Source: Tethya wilhelma (taxonomy: Eukaryota; Porifera; Demospongiae; Tethyida; Tethyidae). Taken from it: DNA of 64,000 nt. The stretch lies in NCBI GenBank assembly GCA_964030475.1, contig CAXIPT010000002.1:7979070-8043069 (forward strand), read 5' to 3'. Position numbers and translations under genes: made by a program. Below, one piece after another: positions 10,401-20,926 of this stretch. The notes below the pieces were generated by a model. It ran no database searches. It was not told the origin of the DNA and was given only the letters and a program-made list of their open reading frames with translations. Numbering within the stretch: position 1 is the stretch's first letter; the number at the start of each line of letters is the position of its first letter.

Positions 10401-11975
10401 CGTTCAGCTCACTGACGTGACGTCACAGACGACCCTTTTCCGACTTCCGCCATTTTTGCAATCAGCTGGCAAAGAAACTCGTTATCTGGGTAGCTGTGTT
10501 TCGTGTACAGCGACAGAGAAGCAGACTTCTAGTAGTGAGTGTTCTCACCTCGTTACGCTTCATTTGTGAAGATTGGCTCCCATAGCCCGCTTCTTTGTTG
10601 GATACAGATGCCACTGGTAAGCCTTGTCAGCGATCTCAAAAACAGCTAGCCATACTTATATTGCTTGTTGTTCTATCCTAGGCTAGCACTGTCTAAGCCA
10701 GCTTTCTAGACACTCTTTTCTTAGCTTGTATTCTCCACAGTCCAGAAAAAAAGCAGCTTTTAGTTCGAGGTCACATCACTTCCGGTGACCCTCCGTAACA
10801 CACGGACGGACGGACGGACGGACGGACGGACGGACGGACGGACGGACACGTGCACGGACGGACAAAACTTTGCTTAATGAAAGTGAGATATCTGTGTTGG
10901 TGGTGGATGGGCCTCTTAGAGCCCTCCAGAGACTTGGCTTTCCTCTCCCAGCCATTGCTTCCATGCAAGAGGCAGGTGCACTGCTGACAGATGCCCACTG
11001 GACTATCAGGAAGACTGCAACTGGACTGTCTGTCAGTCTCTTTTGGCCCTCTGTGTCCACTTTTGGCTCAGTTGTGGCCAAATCATGTAATGTTGAACCT
11101 AGTAAGTCCAAGAAGAGGAGATTGAGACGGCAGAGGAGTAAGAAGTCAGTTGCTGGTCGACCTGCCGTTGTGATGGAGTCCGGGCCTTCTCCTGTGCTGG
11201 CTTCTGGTGCTCAGAGACATCATTCTTCTAATATCTGCAGAGCTTCTCCCATGTCAGAGCGTAGTGGTGAGTCCTCGACCTCTCAGAGACCTCGTACTCG
11301 TGTTGTTCAATCTGTTTCCCTATCTGAGTGCAGTGGTGTGTCTTTGGCCTCTCATAGACCTCCTGCTGATGTTCGTGGTGTTTCTCCCCTGTCTCAGCGC
11401 AGTGGTGAGTCCTCGTTCTCACAGATTGAGGAGTCTCTAGACATCACCTTGTGTCATCGGAGTCCTGACTTGATTATCCGGGAGTCGGACCTCAGTCCCT
11501 CTGTAGTAGATCCTCCAGTGTTCTACCACGAAGCTAATCTCACCCCTGGAGTTTGTGTAGATCGTGGTGATGGTGGCTTCAGTTGGTCTCCGGTGAAGGT
11601 CAGCAAGTCAGCTGTGAAGGTTGGTTCTGTTCACTCCAGTGATGACACAAGCGTGAGTGATGTGGACACGGATGACTGCCTGGGCTTTGAGTACCATGCA
11701 GCTGAGTGATGGTGTCCCAGGTTTTGAGGTTGAAACTCGTGACGACTTGTTCTGGGCTCCTATTGCCCATAGGACCCGTTTACGACAGCAGTATTCTCGG
11801 AAGTCATTGGTGAAGACTGGAACTTAGTCTCCGCTCTCTCTCTCTCCTCATTTTGTTTTTGTTTTTGTTTTAATTTTTATTTGTTCTAAGTGTTATTGTA
11901 TGTGTCCCCCTCCCCCATTTGCGCCTCCTGGTGGCGTGTTTAATCACAATAATAATAATAATAATAATAATAATA
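10400..11975 (+). mobile_element. Retroelement-like repeat with ORF and (TAA)n tail
   Basis: Proposed limits: a GC-rich leader from about 10400, a (CGGA)n tract at about 10798-10864, one ORF, a short 3' region and a terminal (AAT)n run at about 11949-11974. A 5'-truncated antisense relative with the same (TAA)n end is inserted in the membrane-protein gene at 22615-23087; both encode the motif GFE(V/I)ET...FW(A/T)PIAHRTR just before the tail. The simple-repeat 3' end and 5' truncation are typical of target-primed (LINE-driven) insertion. No reverse transcriptase is visible, so it may be non-autonomous. The left limit is uncertain. Confidence 0.6.
10870..11827 (+). pseudogene. ORF of the (TAA)n-tailed retroelement, frameshifted near its end
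   Basis: A 279-residue frame runs from 10870 to 11709. The N-terminal part has a SVLVVDGPLRALQRLGFPLP segment; a basic patch SKSKKRRLRRQRSKK follows, then Ser-rich imperfect repeats (SPMSERSGESS, SLSECSGVSL, SPLSQRSGESS). Near 11690 a 2-bp insertion relative to the copy at 22761-23051 ends the frame early; the other frame then gives PGFEVETRDDLFWAPIAHRT and stops at 11827. The basic, low-complexity character fits a nucleic-acid-binding ORF1-like protein, but no known domain is recognised. The frame continues upstream through the (CGGA)n tract, so the true start is unclear. Confidence 0.55.
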
Positions 11976-12095
11976 GGAACTAGGGTGACTGTCAAATACT
12001 GTGATACTGTATTCTTGCATGCACAATCTTTATGATCTCCCATGCAGACATGCAGATTGAGCTATGTATGGAGACATGCATGTGAACTGCCTCAC

Positions 12096-12204
12096 TAACC
12101 TTGTACCCAGCCCACTCTCTCTCCTTCTGCTCATGAATTAATTTGCTCCTAATTTTTAGCATTAAATATACTTTTAAATGAGGAATAGCCTGGGTACGAG
12201 GCTA
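12096..12204. mobile_element. Small foldback MITE, AGCCTCGTACCCAGGC family
   Basis: The left end is TAACCTTGTACCCAGCCCAC, the right end GCCTGGGTACGAGGCTA. The same ends occur at 14947-15021, 39428-40061, 40264-40333, 51583-51647 and 54160-54231. Confidence 0.6.
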
Positions 12205-12451
12205 TGGCCTTACTCCATTTCAACCACTGTTAATGTCCCCTTGCTAAAGACATACATTCATCCACTGTCAGCCTTTTGTCTGTGCACACAAATATCATGC
12301 AGGCATGCATACTATTTCCCATACAATCAGCAAATAATATACATGCATGCAGTTCATGCAACCATGAAATATGATAGCAGCTATTCACTATATCGTTAGT
12401 CACACTACTCTATCCTTCACACACTTCTAGCTAGCTAGTCTATATAAATTT

Positions 12452-13819
12452 ATAGTTATTTTTAAAGTCCAAACAATTGTCTGCAGAAGGCAGTAAACCA
12501 CCGTGTACGTGATTAAAGCATGCATATCCATTGCAAAAATAGCATAGGCTCCATTCCCAGCTGTTGGAGTAGGGGCAGTGGCGAGTGGAACCAAATTGGA
12601 GCGGTTTGAGCAAAATACATCTCCACACTCTTCAAGGCTTGATACTGAGAGGTTGACTTCAGTACCATTGATGGAATATTATTCAGCTGACCATTCTCAA
12701 CAGCATCGGCAAATGCACTAACTGTTTCTTGCAGCATTTGTTGACTGTTGTTTGTTGGTGATGATACTTGTAATGACTCTAAGTCAACAATCAGCATCAT
12801 GATAGTGTCATCATCTGTATCACTGGAGTCAGCATCGCGACGACGCCTCTCAGTCTCCTCATTGTCGTCATAAAAGGGGAACCATCCAATGCCATTCTCA
12901 TCAAGGTTCAAGATGTTTGCTACATACCTGCCAACTCTTGTTGCAAGCTCAGCCTTTGCACGATATCTTCCATAGCCTGGGATGGCCAGCGATAATGCAG
13001 TTATACGTAGCTATTCCTGTACAACCAGTACTTGCGAAAAAGCACCCATCCATTATACCCTAAGCATTTGTATTCCTGACTCAATTGGTGCTGATGTGAA
13101 GGCATCACCAATAACATTGACAACAAAGAAAGCAGCCCAAGCATCTGAGCAGGGTAGATCACAAATAGATGGAATTCCTGCTCCTGGGTTCAGATAGCAA
13201 CCAGGGTGGCTGTCAAATGCTTCACTCCTAAGCTGTGCACATGATCTACTGACCCAGGGACGAAGAGCTGGTACAAGGGCTAGCTGCAGACACTGCCTCA
13301 CTCCATCCACCCACTGTCTGCCCATCGTAGAGAATCGGTGGGTATATTGTCCATAAACAAGTTACAATATCTTTCAGCATATGTTATGGCATAAGCATCC
13401 TCAGTACCTTCACAGGGGTAGCGCTGTTCAAGGCAATCTCGGTACCAATCACAATCGATTCCTCCTGGACTGAAGCACTCAGGTGGCAAGGTCGTTGCTG
13501 CTTCCGTACCTGGTGGGGGAGTCTCACCACCAGAACACCTGCAACTATCATACACTGGACCATTGTCTAGTCCATGTGATTCCAGTTGACATTGGAACCA
13601 ACACACTGTAGCACTGTTACGGCAGTAAAAATCTCCTCTTCTCCTTATGTAAGCATCAGTAAGACAGGTAGCCCATTGTGGCTCTGAGTAGTATGGGGTG
13701 AGAAGTACACACTCTGTTGATCCAATGCTGTGTATCCTTCCTTGGTTGTCTCTACATTGTTGAGCATAGATGCACTCTGCTAACCACACCAGTATTATCA
13801 CAGCACACAATTTGCCCAT
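12452..13819 (-). pseudogene. Secreted cysteine-rich protein gene, broken copy D
   Basis: A duplicate of the gene at 8566-9937. It has a signal peptide (IILVWLAECIYAQQ) and the same Cys-rich domain. Near 13363 it has lost one T of a TTT run, shifting frame within 20 bp of where copy C carries a different lesion (2-bp loss). A 2-bp insertion near 13055 creates TAA right after GIQMLRV, further length changes occur near 13005-13010, and sequence around 12670 lacks several bases kept in copy C. The remaining parts still translate to the same acidic segment and hydrophobic tail. With at least four lesions it is a pseudogene. Copies C and D each keep what the other lost at the first site, so the parent gene was intact when duplicated. 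Confidence 0.8.
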
Positions 13820-13849
13820 TTTTGCTTCTTCTTTCTTTCTATTAATAAT

Positions 13850-14383
13850 AAGAGAGGTTGTTGTTGTTCGCCCAGACTTTTAGGGTGTGGGCAAGACTAT
13901 GAATACTATGGATGTGCATGGATGCCATGTGCATATTTATTGTAATGAAACCAATTAAAATGTATTATGAGAGTGGCTAGAGTATGGAATTGCTGCTAAC
14001 AGCTATAGTGTATATGAATGGAAGGTTTTTATAATTTTTATGTGACTACATATATGTGCACATCAAAAGAATAACAAAACAAGCCTTTTAAGCACACAAA
14101 TCAGAGAGGATTATTAAGAGTTAAAATGAAATCTTGCAATTAACTTTTACTCAAAATGAATTAATTGCTAGCATCTGAACCATGAGTAACAGTCTGAATG
14201 TCGAAATGACGTATGAACACCAGATAGCTAATTGGCCAAAGCCAACACACAAAAAACTTGACATAAGATTGTTTTTCTCCTCCTTTGTCATATAGAGTTT
14301 CTGACCACTATAATACTGATGTACTTTGAAACAGCAGTATGCAGCACTGACATGTAGTCGGCCCATGTTGCTGCCACATACTG
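13850..14383. other. Intergenic, no supported gene
   Basis: No coding pattern on either strand. The right limit is where sequence homologous to the second array block (about 25187 onward) begins. Confidence 0.4.
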
Positions 14384-14946
14384 TAAGCTCCTATCTTAAT
14401 TGTCTTTGCTATATAGCTGGGTATCTAGTCGCCCTCACTCTTTGGTTATGATTGTGTTTTATGATAAGTAATCAGTCGATTGTCGGTAACAGTTGCATAT
14501 AATATTACTTTAAGTTAATACGGTTTTGTTTGAAATCTAAATCTTTATAATGGCAGTCAATCTATGGTTACCATTGTATGTTTTTGTGTACAATATTATG
14601 ATTTGTTTCAATTCATCATGTGTAAGTTTATTCAGTACATATAGCACTTAATTTATCTTATTGTATTACAATCACTATTATATCATACACATTGAAGTTT
14701 AGTTTAATTTCATTTCTACCACCATTGTGGTTGTTTACTAAATGAGCACTGCATAAACAACAGCTATAAAATTTGAGCACCACAGATAGGTATTTTGAAT
14801 TGTGGCATTCCCTTACCTAATCTTTTGTGCCATGATGAAAAAACTGCAATACCTATTATAATACTGGTATATGTTGAGGTCAATACTTGTACATTGTACT
14901 ACATATGTAGTCTATCATATAATATTATAACACTGTATATGTGGAC

Positions 14947-15021
14947 TAGCCTCGTACCCAGGCCACTCCCGATTTTTAGCGTGAAACACTAAAAAGAGGG
15001 AGTGGCCTGGGTACGAGGCTA
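14947..15021. mobile_element. Foldback MITE, AGCCTCGTACCCAGGC family
   Basis: Near-perfect hairpin: TAGCCTCGTACCCAGGCCAC... and its complement, around a short AT-rich core. It lies in the upstream region of the first array gene and is absent from the matching leader of the 27923 gene. Confidence 0.75.
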
Positions 15022-15387
15022 TGTGGACTGCTTTGCAGCTGTCTTATGTTGCTCTGGCTTCTGACCAGATTGGGTATTTCCACACAAGTGTTCTTTCAGT
15101 GTGGGGTCAGCACTACAAGGTTGGTGTGTGCTAGTGGTACAGACATCTGTCTAGCATACCAGTCAAACTGGTTTTTAATTCCTGTCAGGGTTCATTAGGA
15201 AAACATTGGAATGTTGCGTATGGTATGTGGCAGTATTCCCCACTCTCCCTGTACAATCACAACAAAGGCTTATGATTAGTTGGTGGGGCTTTTTCTGTGT
15301 GGTGATGAGTAGTTGTAGTTGTTAGAAGTTGTCTGTGAAGTATAGTTCAGCCTAAAAGCCAGCTTCGGTCACTAAAAGAGAACCTAT

Positions 15388-17175
15388 ATGGATCAGCAGA
15401 GAGTGTTGACTATAGACCACCCTATCCAAATGCCAGAACAGCATCAAGGTGGTATAAATCACAATGTTTATGCCCCATCTCCAGGTGAAGATGCTCGAAT
15501 TGCTGTGTTTGCTGATCTAGCTGAAAGAGCTGAAATACACTATGACCAACTGCAACAGGATCCACCAGTTGTGTCTCATCGAGAAGACTCTGAGACATTT
15601 TATGATACTCTTCTTGGACTCTCTTGTGTGTGCTCAGAAAGTGGGAGGTCTGTTGTATCGGAGCACATCATGAAGGGTAGTCTGTTTCGAGGACGTGCCA
15701 TTGGATGGAGGATCTTCAGGAAACTAACCTTTCCACCTCTAAACGACCTGGTCCGATTCACTTGGATCATAATTCAGTGGCTAGTTGCTGTTTCCCTCCT
15801 TTCTCTCTCCACTGCCACCTATGTGCTGGGAAGTAAAGAAACCAGCAAAACAGTTCATCTGTCCCTCTGTTCTGTGGCCCTGGTCCTGGCTAGTCTTGAT
15901 GGTGTTTGGGGGATAATCTATCTGGTTTCAAAGTGCAAGAAAAATCAAAGGAGAAATGGAGTATATCATGGAATGAACACCTTTCTTGTCAATAGCCCTG
16001 ATCAAGAAGACAATGAACTGGACATGGAATATACCGGTTCGGAAAATCGCAACTCAGTCAAGGCAAATACCATTTTAGATTTTTCTCGAATGATTGTTTC
16101 CGAACTGATTCTCTTCCCGATTGTTGTGTGTGATGTGTACACATTCGTCTCCAACAAGGTGCACCTTGGTGGAACCACTGCCAAGTGGATCTCCTTTGCT
16201 GAGCTGATAGTTTCCTCACTGGCTCTCATTCTGTTTGTCTACATTGCCCGCCTCCTGGTCTTAGGAGTGATGTTCACCAAGATCCATCGTCAACGATCAC
16301 CACCGGCTGAACTTCAACTGACCAATGAACAACTGAGACAAGCTGGCTATGACTCCTCCATACACATGTCCGGTCTCATCTACCAAGGCTTCCTATTTGC
16401 TCACGTTGTTGCACAAATGGTGAACCAAGTTTGTATGATCATTGCAATTGGAGTCATGATTTTTGATCATCGTTTCAAGAACTACTACAACTACTATTAC
16501 TATGAAGCTTATCCTAGTGGTTATCTGTGGTTCATGATGGCTGCTGGCTACTTTCTCCCTATTGCTGGAGTGTGGATGTTCTTCATTGTAACTCACTACT
16601 GGCTTCAAGAGTATGCTATTGGATTCACAATGAACATGATCAGTCTCCTCAACCTACCAGGAGCAGGGCGTGCTTTCTTCCCTGGATGTAGCGATGAAGA
16701 CATTCGTCTCAAGACACTCTGGATCAATGAGTATGCTAAGATTAACACCCTTTCCACAGAATTCAATGACTTCTCAAGCCAATCATTTTTCGCCAAGCTT
16801 TGGTATCCTTTTAAGAGTTGGTCTCACGTTTTTGTTTGTATGATGTATGGTGGTGTACAAGCTGCCTTCATTGCCATTGCTGTCAATAGCTTGAGAGGTT
16901 CCCAACTCAACTCTGGTGCCTTCATCACTGCTAGTGTGACTGAAGTACTTGCTAATTTATATCCTTTAGCCGTTACTGCCTTCTGGGTGATCGTTATTGC
17001 TGTAATTTGTGTCGGGGTCCTTCTTTTGCTGTCGTCCTTCAAACTCTGGATATGGTGCTTGATTTTCTACGCTAACAGTAATTCCACGACCACTCATCGA
17101 CGCACGGTGTATGTAGTTCAGCAAGTTCCTGCCAATACTTACACCAGGCGATACCATCCTCAGAGGCAAATTTGA
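15388..17175 (+). CDS. Polytopic membrane protein, array gene A1
   Basis: A 595-residue single exon; ATG aligns with those of all paralogues. Residues 1-125 are soluble (YAPSPGEDARIAVFADLAER, a Cys pair at 80/82, FRGRAIGWRIFRKL). Hydrophobic segments: about 126-148, 157-181, 236-256, 268-296, 330-358, 379-403, 480-500 and 514-548, with another at 552-562. Conserved loops: PPAELQLTNEQLRQAGY (305-321) and LNLPGAGRAFFPGCSDEDIR (421-440). Variable loops: 257-267 and 359-378, the latter Tyr-rich (NYYNYYYYEAYPSG). With an N-terminus inside, all long conserved loops are cytosolic and all variable short loops outside. The C-tail is basic with YVVQQVPANTYTRRY. No signal peptide. I do not recognise the family; receptor, channel or transporter cannot be told apart. 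Nearest relative is the 27923 gene. Confidence 0.9.
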   Translation: MDQQRVLTIDHPIQMPEQHQGGINHNVYAPSPGEDARIAVFADLAERAEIHYDQLQQDPPVVSHREDSETFYDTLLGLSCVCSESGRSVVSEHIMKGSLFRGRAIGWRIFRKLTFPPLNDLVRFTWIIIQWLVAVSLLSLSTATYVLGSKETSKTVHLSLCSVALVLASLDGVWGIIYLVSKCKKNQRRNGVYHGMNTFLVNSPDQEDNELDMEYTGSENRNSVKANTILDFSRMIVSELILFPIVVCDVYTFVSNKVHLGGTTAKWISFAELIVSSLALILFVYIARLLVLGVMFTKIHRQRSPPAELQLTNEQLRQAGYDSSIHMSGLIYQGFLFAHVVAQMVNQVCMIIAIGVMIFDHRFKNYYNYYYYEAYPSGYLWFMMAAGYFLPIAGVWMFFIVTHYWLQEYAIGFTMNMISLLNLPGAGRAFFPGCSDEDIRLKTLWINEYAKINTLSTEFNDFSSQSFFAKLWYPFKSWSHVFVCMMYGGVQAAFIAIAVNSLRGSQLNSGAFITASVTEVLANLYPLAVTAFWVIVIAVICVGVLLLLSSFKLWIWCLIFYANSNSTTTHRRTVYVVQQVPANTYTRRYHPQRQI

Positions 17176-17769
17176 AATAAAATTTAACAATGGTTTCTAC
17201 TAAAGTTACACTAAAAAGTTGCATATACTGTATGATTACTTGTTCTGCAATAGTTGCATACACGTTCACAATAGTATTTTTGGACGGAATATTTATCCTC
17301 GACTGATTCATACATTATTATCGTAATTTGTACACAATCATGATCGTATAGGATTTTTTTTCACAAATTTTGTTCAATCAACAATTTGCCATTCAATTGA
17401 TCACCTTGGTGCATGATTCTCTGTGAATTAGCTAATACTGTTAAAAGTACATGTACAACATAATTTTGTTCTAAGATACAAGTGGGTTAGGTCGTGGCTG
17501 GCATGTGTGGTTGGCCTGCTCTGCTACTAAACTGGTTGTCCAAACCTGTTTGACTGTGTGGTGTACATAATGAAACATCATAGTTGTGTGCTACCTCTTA
17601 TTGGTATGGCCTAATGATCACTCAACCAGCTTGATATTGCTAGAGGTTGTCAGAAGCCTTTGCATAGTTTAACTTTCAGTGGCTATCAGTTGTAACAGTT
17701 AGTGCTTCTCCTATGATATCATAAACTGGACCGAGTAGAATATTTGAGTCACCGATTAAGAGAGGCTCT

Positions 17770-19536
17770 ATGGATGAGCAGGGAGTGTTGACATCAGACA
17801 ACTCTGTCCAAGTACAATTAACTCAAGGTGGTATAAATCATGATTTTTATACTCCAGCTTCAGGTGAAGACGCTCGAATTGCTTTGTTTGCTGATCTAGC
17901 TGAAAGAGCTGAAGCACACTATGACCAACTGCAGCAGGATCCACCAGTTGTGTCTCATCGAGACGACTCTGAAATATTTTATGACAAACTCCTAGGACTC
18001 TCTTGTGTGTGCTCAGAAAATGAATGTTCTATTGTATCAGAACACATCATGAAAGGTAGTCTGTTTCGAGGACGTGCTCTTGGATGGAGGATCTTCAGGA
18101 AACTAGCCTTTCCACCTCTAAACAACCTGGTCCGATTCACTTGGATCATAATTCAGTGGCTAGTTGCTGTTTCCCTCCTTTCTCTCTCCACTGCCACCTA
18201 TGTGCTGGGGAATAAAGGGACCAGCAATATAGTTCATCTGTCCCTCTGTTCTGTGGCCCTGGTCCTTGCTAGTCTTGATGGTGTTTGGGGGATAGTCTAT
18301 CTGGTTTCAAAGTGCAGGAGAGGTCAAGGGAGAAATGGAGTGTACCACGGAATGAACGACTCTCTTGTCAATAGCCCTGTCAGTGATCATGAAGACAATA
18401 AAGTGGACATGGAGTATACCGGTTGGGAAAGCAACGAGTTTGTCAAAGCAAATACCATCTTAGATTTTGTTCGAATGATTGTTTTTGAACTGATTCTCTT
18501 CCCAATTGTTCTATGCAATGTGTATACATTTGTCTACTACCGTGCATACCTTCAAGTTGGTGGAACTGCCAATTGGGTTTCCTTTGCTGAGCTGATAGTT
18601 TCCTCAATGGCTCTCATTCTGTTTGTCTACATTGCCCGCCTCCTGGTCTTAGGAGTGATGTTCACCAAGATCCATCGTCAACGATCACCACCGGCTGAAC
18701 TTCAACTGACCAATGAACAACTGAGACAAGCAGGCTACAACTTCTCCATACATAAGTCAGGTCTTATCTACCAAGGCTTCTTTTTTGCTCATGTTTCTGC
18801 ACAAATGGTGAACCAAGTTTGTATGATCATTATAATTAGAGTCATGATTGACTACCACAGATTTAAAAATGAGCTGGACTCCCAATTCAACAAGTTAAAC
18901 GACCCTGACTATGATTTCTATGATGTCATCTACTATGATGAAGCTTATCCTAGTGATTACCTGTGGTTCATGATGGCTGCTGGCTACTTCCTACCTATCG
19001 CTGGAGTGTGGATGTTCTTCATTGTAACTCACTACTGGCTTCAAGAGTATGCTATTGGAATCACAATGAACATGATCAGTCTCCTCAACCTACCAGGAGC
19101 AGGGCGTGCTTTCTTCCCTGGATGTAGCGATGAAGACATTCGCCTCAAGACACTCTGGATCAATGAATATGCCAAGATTAACACCCTTTCCACAGAATTC
19201 AATCACTTCTCTAGCCAATCATTTTTTGCCAAGCTTTGGTATCCTTTTAAGAGTTGGTCTCATGTTTTTGTTTGTATGATATATAGTGGTGTACAAGCTG
19301 CCTTCATTGCCATAGTTGTCAATATTGTCAGAAGCGTCCATATGCCACTCAACCCTGGTGCTGTAATTTGTGTATCGGTCCTTCTTTTGCTGTCGGCCTT
19401 TAAACTCTGGATATGGTGCTTGATTCTCTATGCTAACAGTAATTCCACGACCACTCATCGACGCACGGTGTATGTAGTTCAGCAAGCTCCTGCCAATACT
19501 TACACCAGGCAATACCATCCTCAGAGGCAAATTTGA
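17770..19536 (+). CDS. Polytopic membrane protein, array gene B
   Basis: A 588-residue paralogue of the 15388 gene. Two features differ. The loop before the sixth membrane segment is the longest in the array, FKNELDSQFNKLNDPDYDFY and onward, ending YDEAYPSDYLWF. Near the C-terminus an 81-bp in-frame deletion (equivalent to 16920-17000) removes most of the eighth membrane segment, joining NPGA to VICVSVLLLL with a 3-bp microhomology (TGC). This should change the number of membrane passes after segment 7 and could put the basic C-tail on the other side. The frame is otherwise open and conserved. It is the only gene type with no counterpart in the second block. Function unknown. Confidence 0.85.
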   Translation: MDEQGVLTSDNSVQVQLTQGGINHDFYTPASGEDARIALFADLAERAEAHYDQLQQDPPVVSHRDDSEIFYDKLLGLSCVCSENECSIVSEHIMKGSLFRGRALGWRIFRKLAFPPLNNLVRFTWIIIQWLVAVSLLSLSTATYVLGNKGTSNIVHLSLCSVALVLASLDGVWGIVYLVSKCRRGQGRNGVYHGMNDSLVNSPVSDHEDNKVDMEYTGWESNEFVKANTILDFVRMIVFELILFPIVLCNVYTFVYYRAYLQVGGTANWVSFAELIVSSMALILFVYIARLLVLGVMFTKIHRQRSPPAELQLTNEQLRQAGYNFSIHKSGLIYQGFFFAHVSAQMVNQVCMIIIIRVMIDYHRFKNELDSQFNKLNDPDYDFYDVIYYDEAYPSDYLWFMMAAGYFLPIAGVWMFFIVTHYWLQEYAIGITMNMISLLNLPGAGRAFFPGCSDEDIRLKTLWINEYAKINTLSTEFNHFSSQSFFAKLWYPFKSWSHVFVCMIYSGVQAAFIAIVVNIVRSVHMPLNPGAVICVSVLLLLSAFKLWIWCLILYANSNSTTTHRRTVYVVQQAPANTYTRQYHPQRQI

Positions 19537-20699
19537 AATAAAATTTAACAATAATTGTTTCTACTAAAGTTACACAAAAAAGTTGCATATACTGTATGAT
19601 TACTTGTTCTGCAATAGTTGCATCCCTGTTCACAATAGTATTTTTTGACGGAATATTTATCGTCAACTGATTCATACAGTATTATCGTAATTTGTACACA
19701 ATCATGTTTGTATAGGATTTTTCTTCACACATTTTGTTTAATCAACAATTTGACATTCAATTGATCACCTTAATTGGTACATAATTCTCTGTGAATTAGC
19801 TAGTACTGTTAAAAGTACATGTGCAACATAATTTTGTTCTAAGATACAATTGGGTTAGGTCATGGTTGGTATGTGTAGTTTGCCTGCGATGCCANTACCA
19901 GGAGCAGGGCGTGCTTTCTTCCCTGGATGTAGCGATGAAGACATTCGCCTCAAGACACTCTGGATCAATGAATATGCCAAGATTAACACCCTTTCCACAG
20001 AATTCAATCACTTCTCTAGCCAATCATTTTTTGCCAAGCTTTGGTATCCTTTTAAGAGTTGGTCTCATGTTTTTGTTTGTATGATATATAGTGGTGTACA
20101 AGCTGCCTTCATTGCCATAGTTGTCAATATTGTCAGAAGCGTCCATATGCCACTCAACCCTGGTGCTGTAATTTGTGTATCGGTCCTTCTTTTGCTGTCG
20201 GCCTTTAAACTCTGGATATGGTGCTTGATTCTCTATGCTAACAGTAATTCCACGACCACTCATCGACGCACGGTGTATGTAGTTCAGCAAGCTCCTGCCA
20301 ATACTTACACCAGGCAATACCATCCTCAGAGGCAAATTTGAAATAAAATTTAACAATAATTGTTTCTACTAAAGTTACACAAAAAAGTTGCATATACTGT
20401 ATGATTACTTGTTCTGCAATAGTTGCATCCCTGTTCACAATAGTATTTTTTGACGGAATATTTATCGTCAACTGATTCATACAGTATTATCGTAATTTGT
20501 ACACAATCATGTTTGTATAGGATTTTTCTTCACACATTTTGTTTAATCAACAATTTGACATTCAATTGATCACCTTAATTGGTACATAATTCTCTGTGAA
20601 TTAGCTAGTACTGTTAAAAGTACATGTGCAACATAATTTTGTTCTAAGATACAATTGGGTTAGGTCATGGTTGGTATGTGTAGTTTGCCTGCGATGCCA
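19091..20699. repeat. Exact 804-bp direct repeat around an N (assembly artefact)
   Basis: 19091-19894 and 19896-20699 appear identical base for base, offset 805, with the single N at 19895 between them. The repeat begins mid-codon in gene B and ends in its 3' flank. No diverged positions were seen, although other paralogues differ clearly. The simplest reading is two overlapping contigs joined end to end without merging. Confidence 0.9.
19896..20341 (+). pseudogene. Apparent partial array gene (artefactual copy of gene B 3' end)
   Basis: The C-terminal part of gene B (from PGAGRAFFPG to the stop, 81-bp deletion included) repeated without any 5' part. The open frame starting at 19862 only crosses the N by chance. 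It should not be counted as a gene. Confidence 0.85.
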
Positions 20700-20926
20700 A
20701 TAAACTGACTGTGTGGTGTACATAATGAAACATCATAGTTGTGTGCTACCTACCTCTTACTAATATGGCCTGATGATCACTCAACCAGCTTGATATTACT
20801 AGAGGTTGTCAGAAGCCTTTGCATGGTTTGACTCTCAGTCAATCAGTTGTAACAGTTAGTTCTTCTCCTATGATATCATAAACTGGACCAAGTTGAATAT
20901 TTGGGTCACCAATTAAGAGAGACTCT

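Noticed and set aside
10771..11111. Minus-strand frames with Arg-Pro-Ser-Val repeats
   Set aside because: Produced by the (CGGA)n tract and the shadow of the plus-strand retroelement ORF.
19862..20341. An eighth member of the membrane-protein array
   Set aside because: Exact duplicate of the 3' end of gene B across a single N, best explained as an assembly error.
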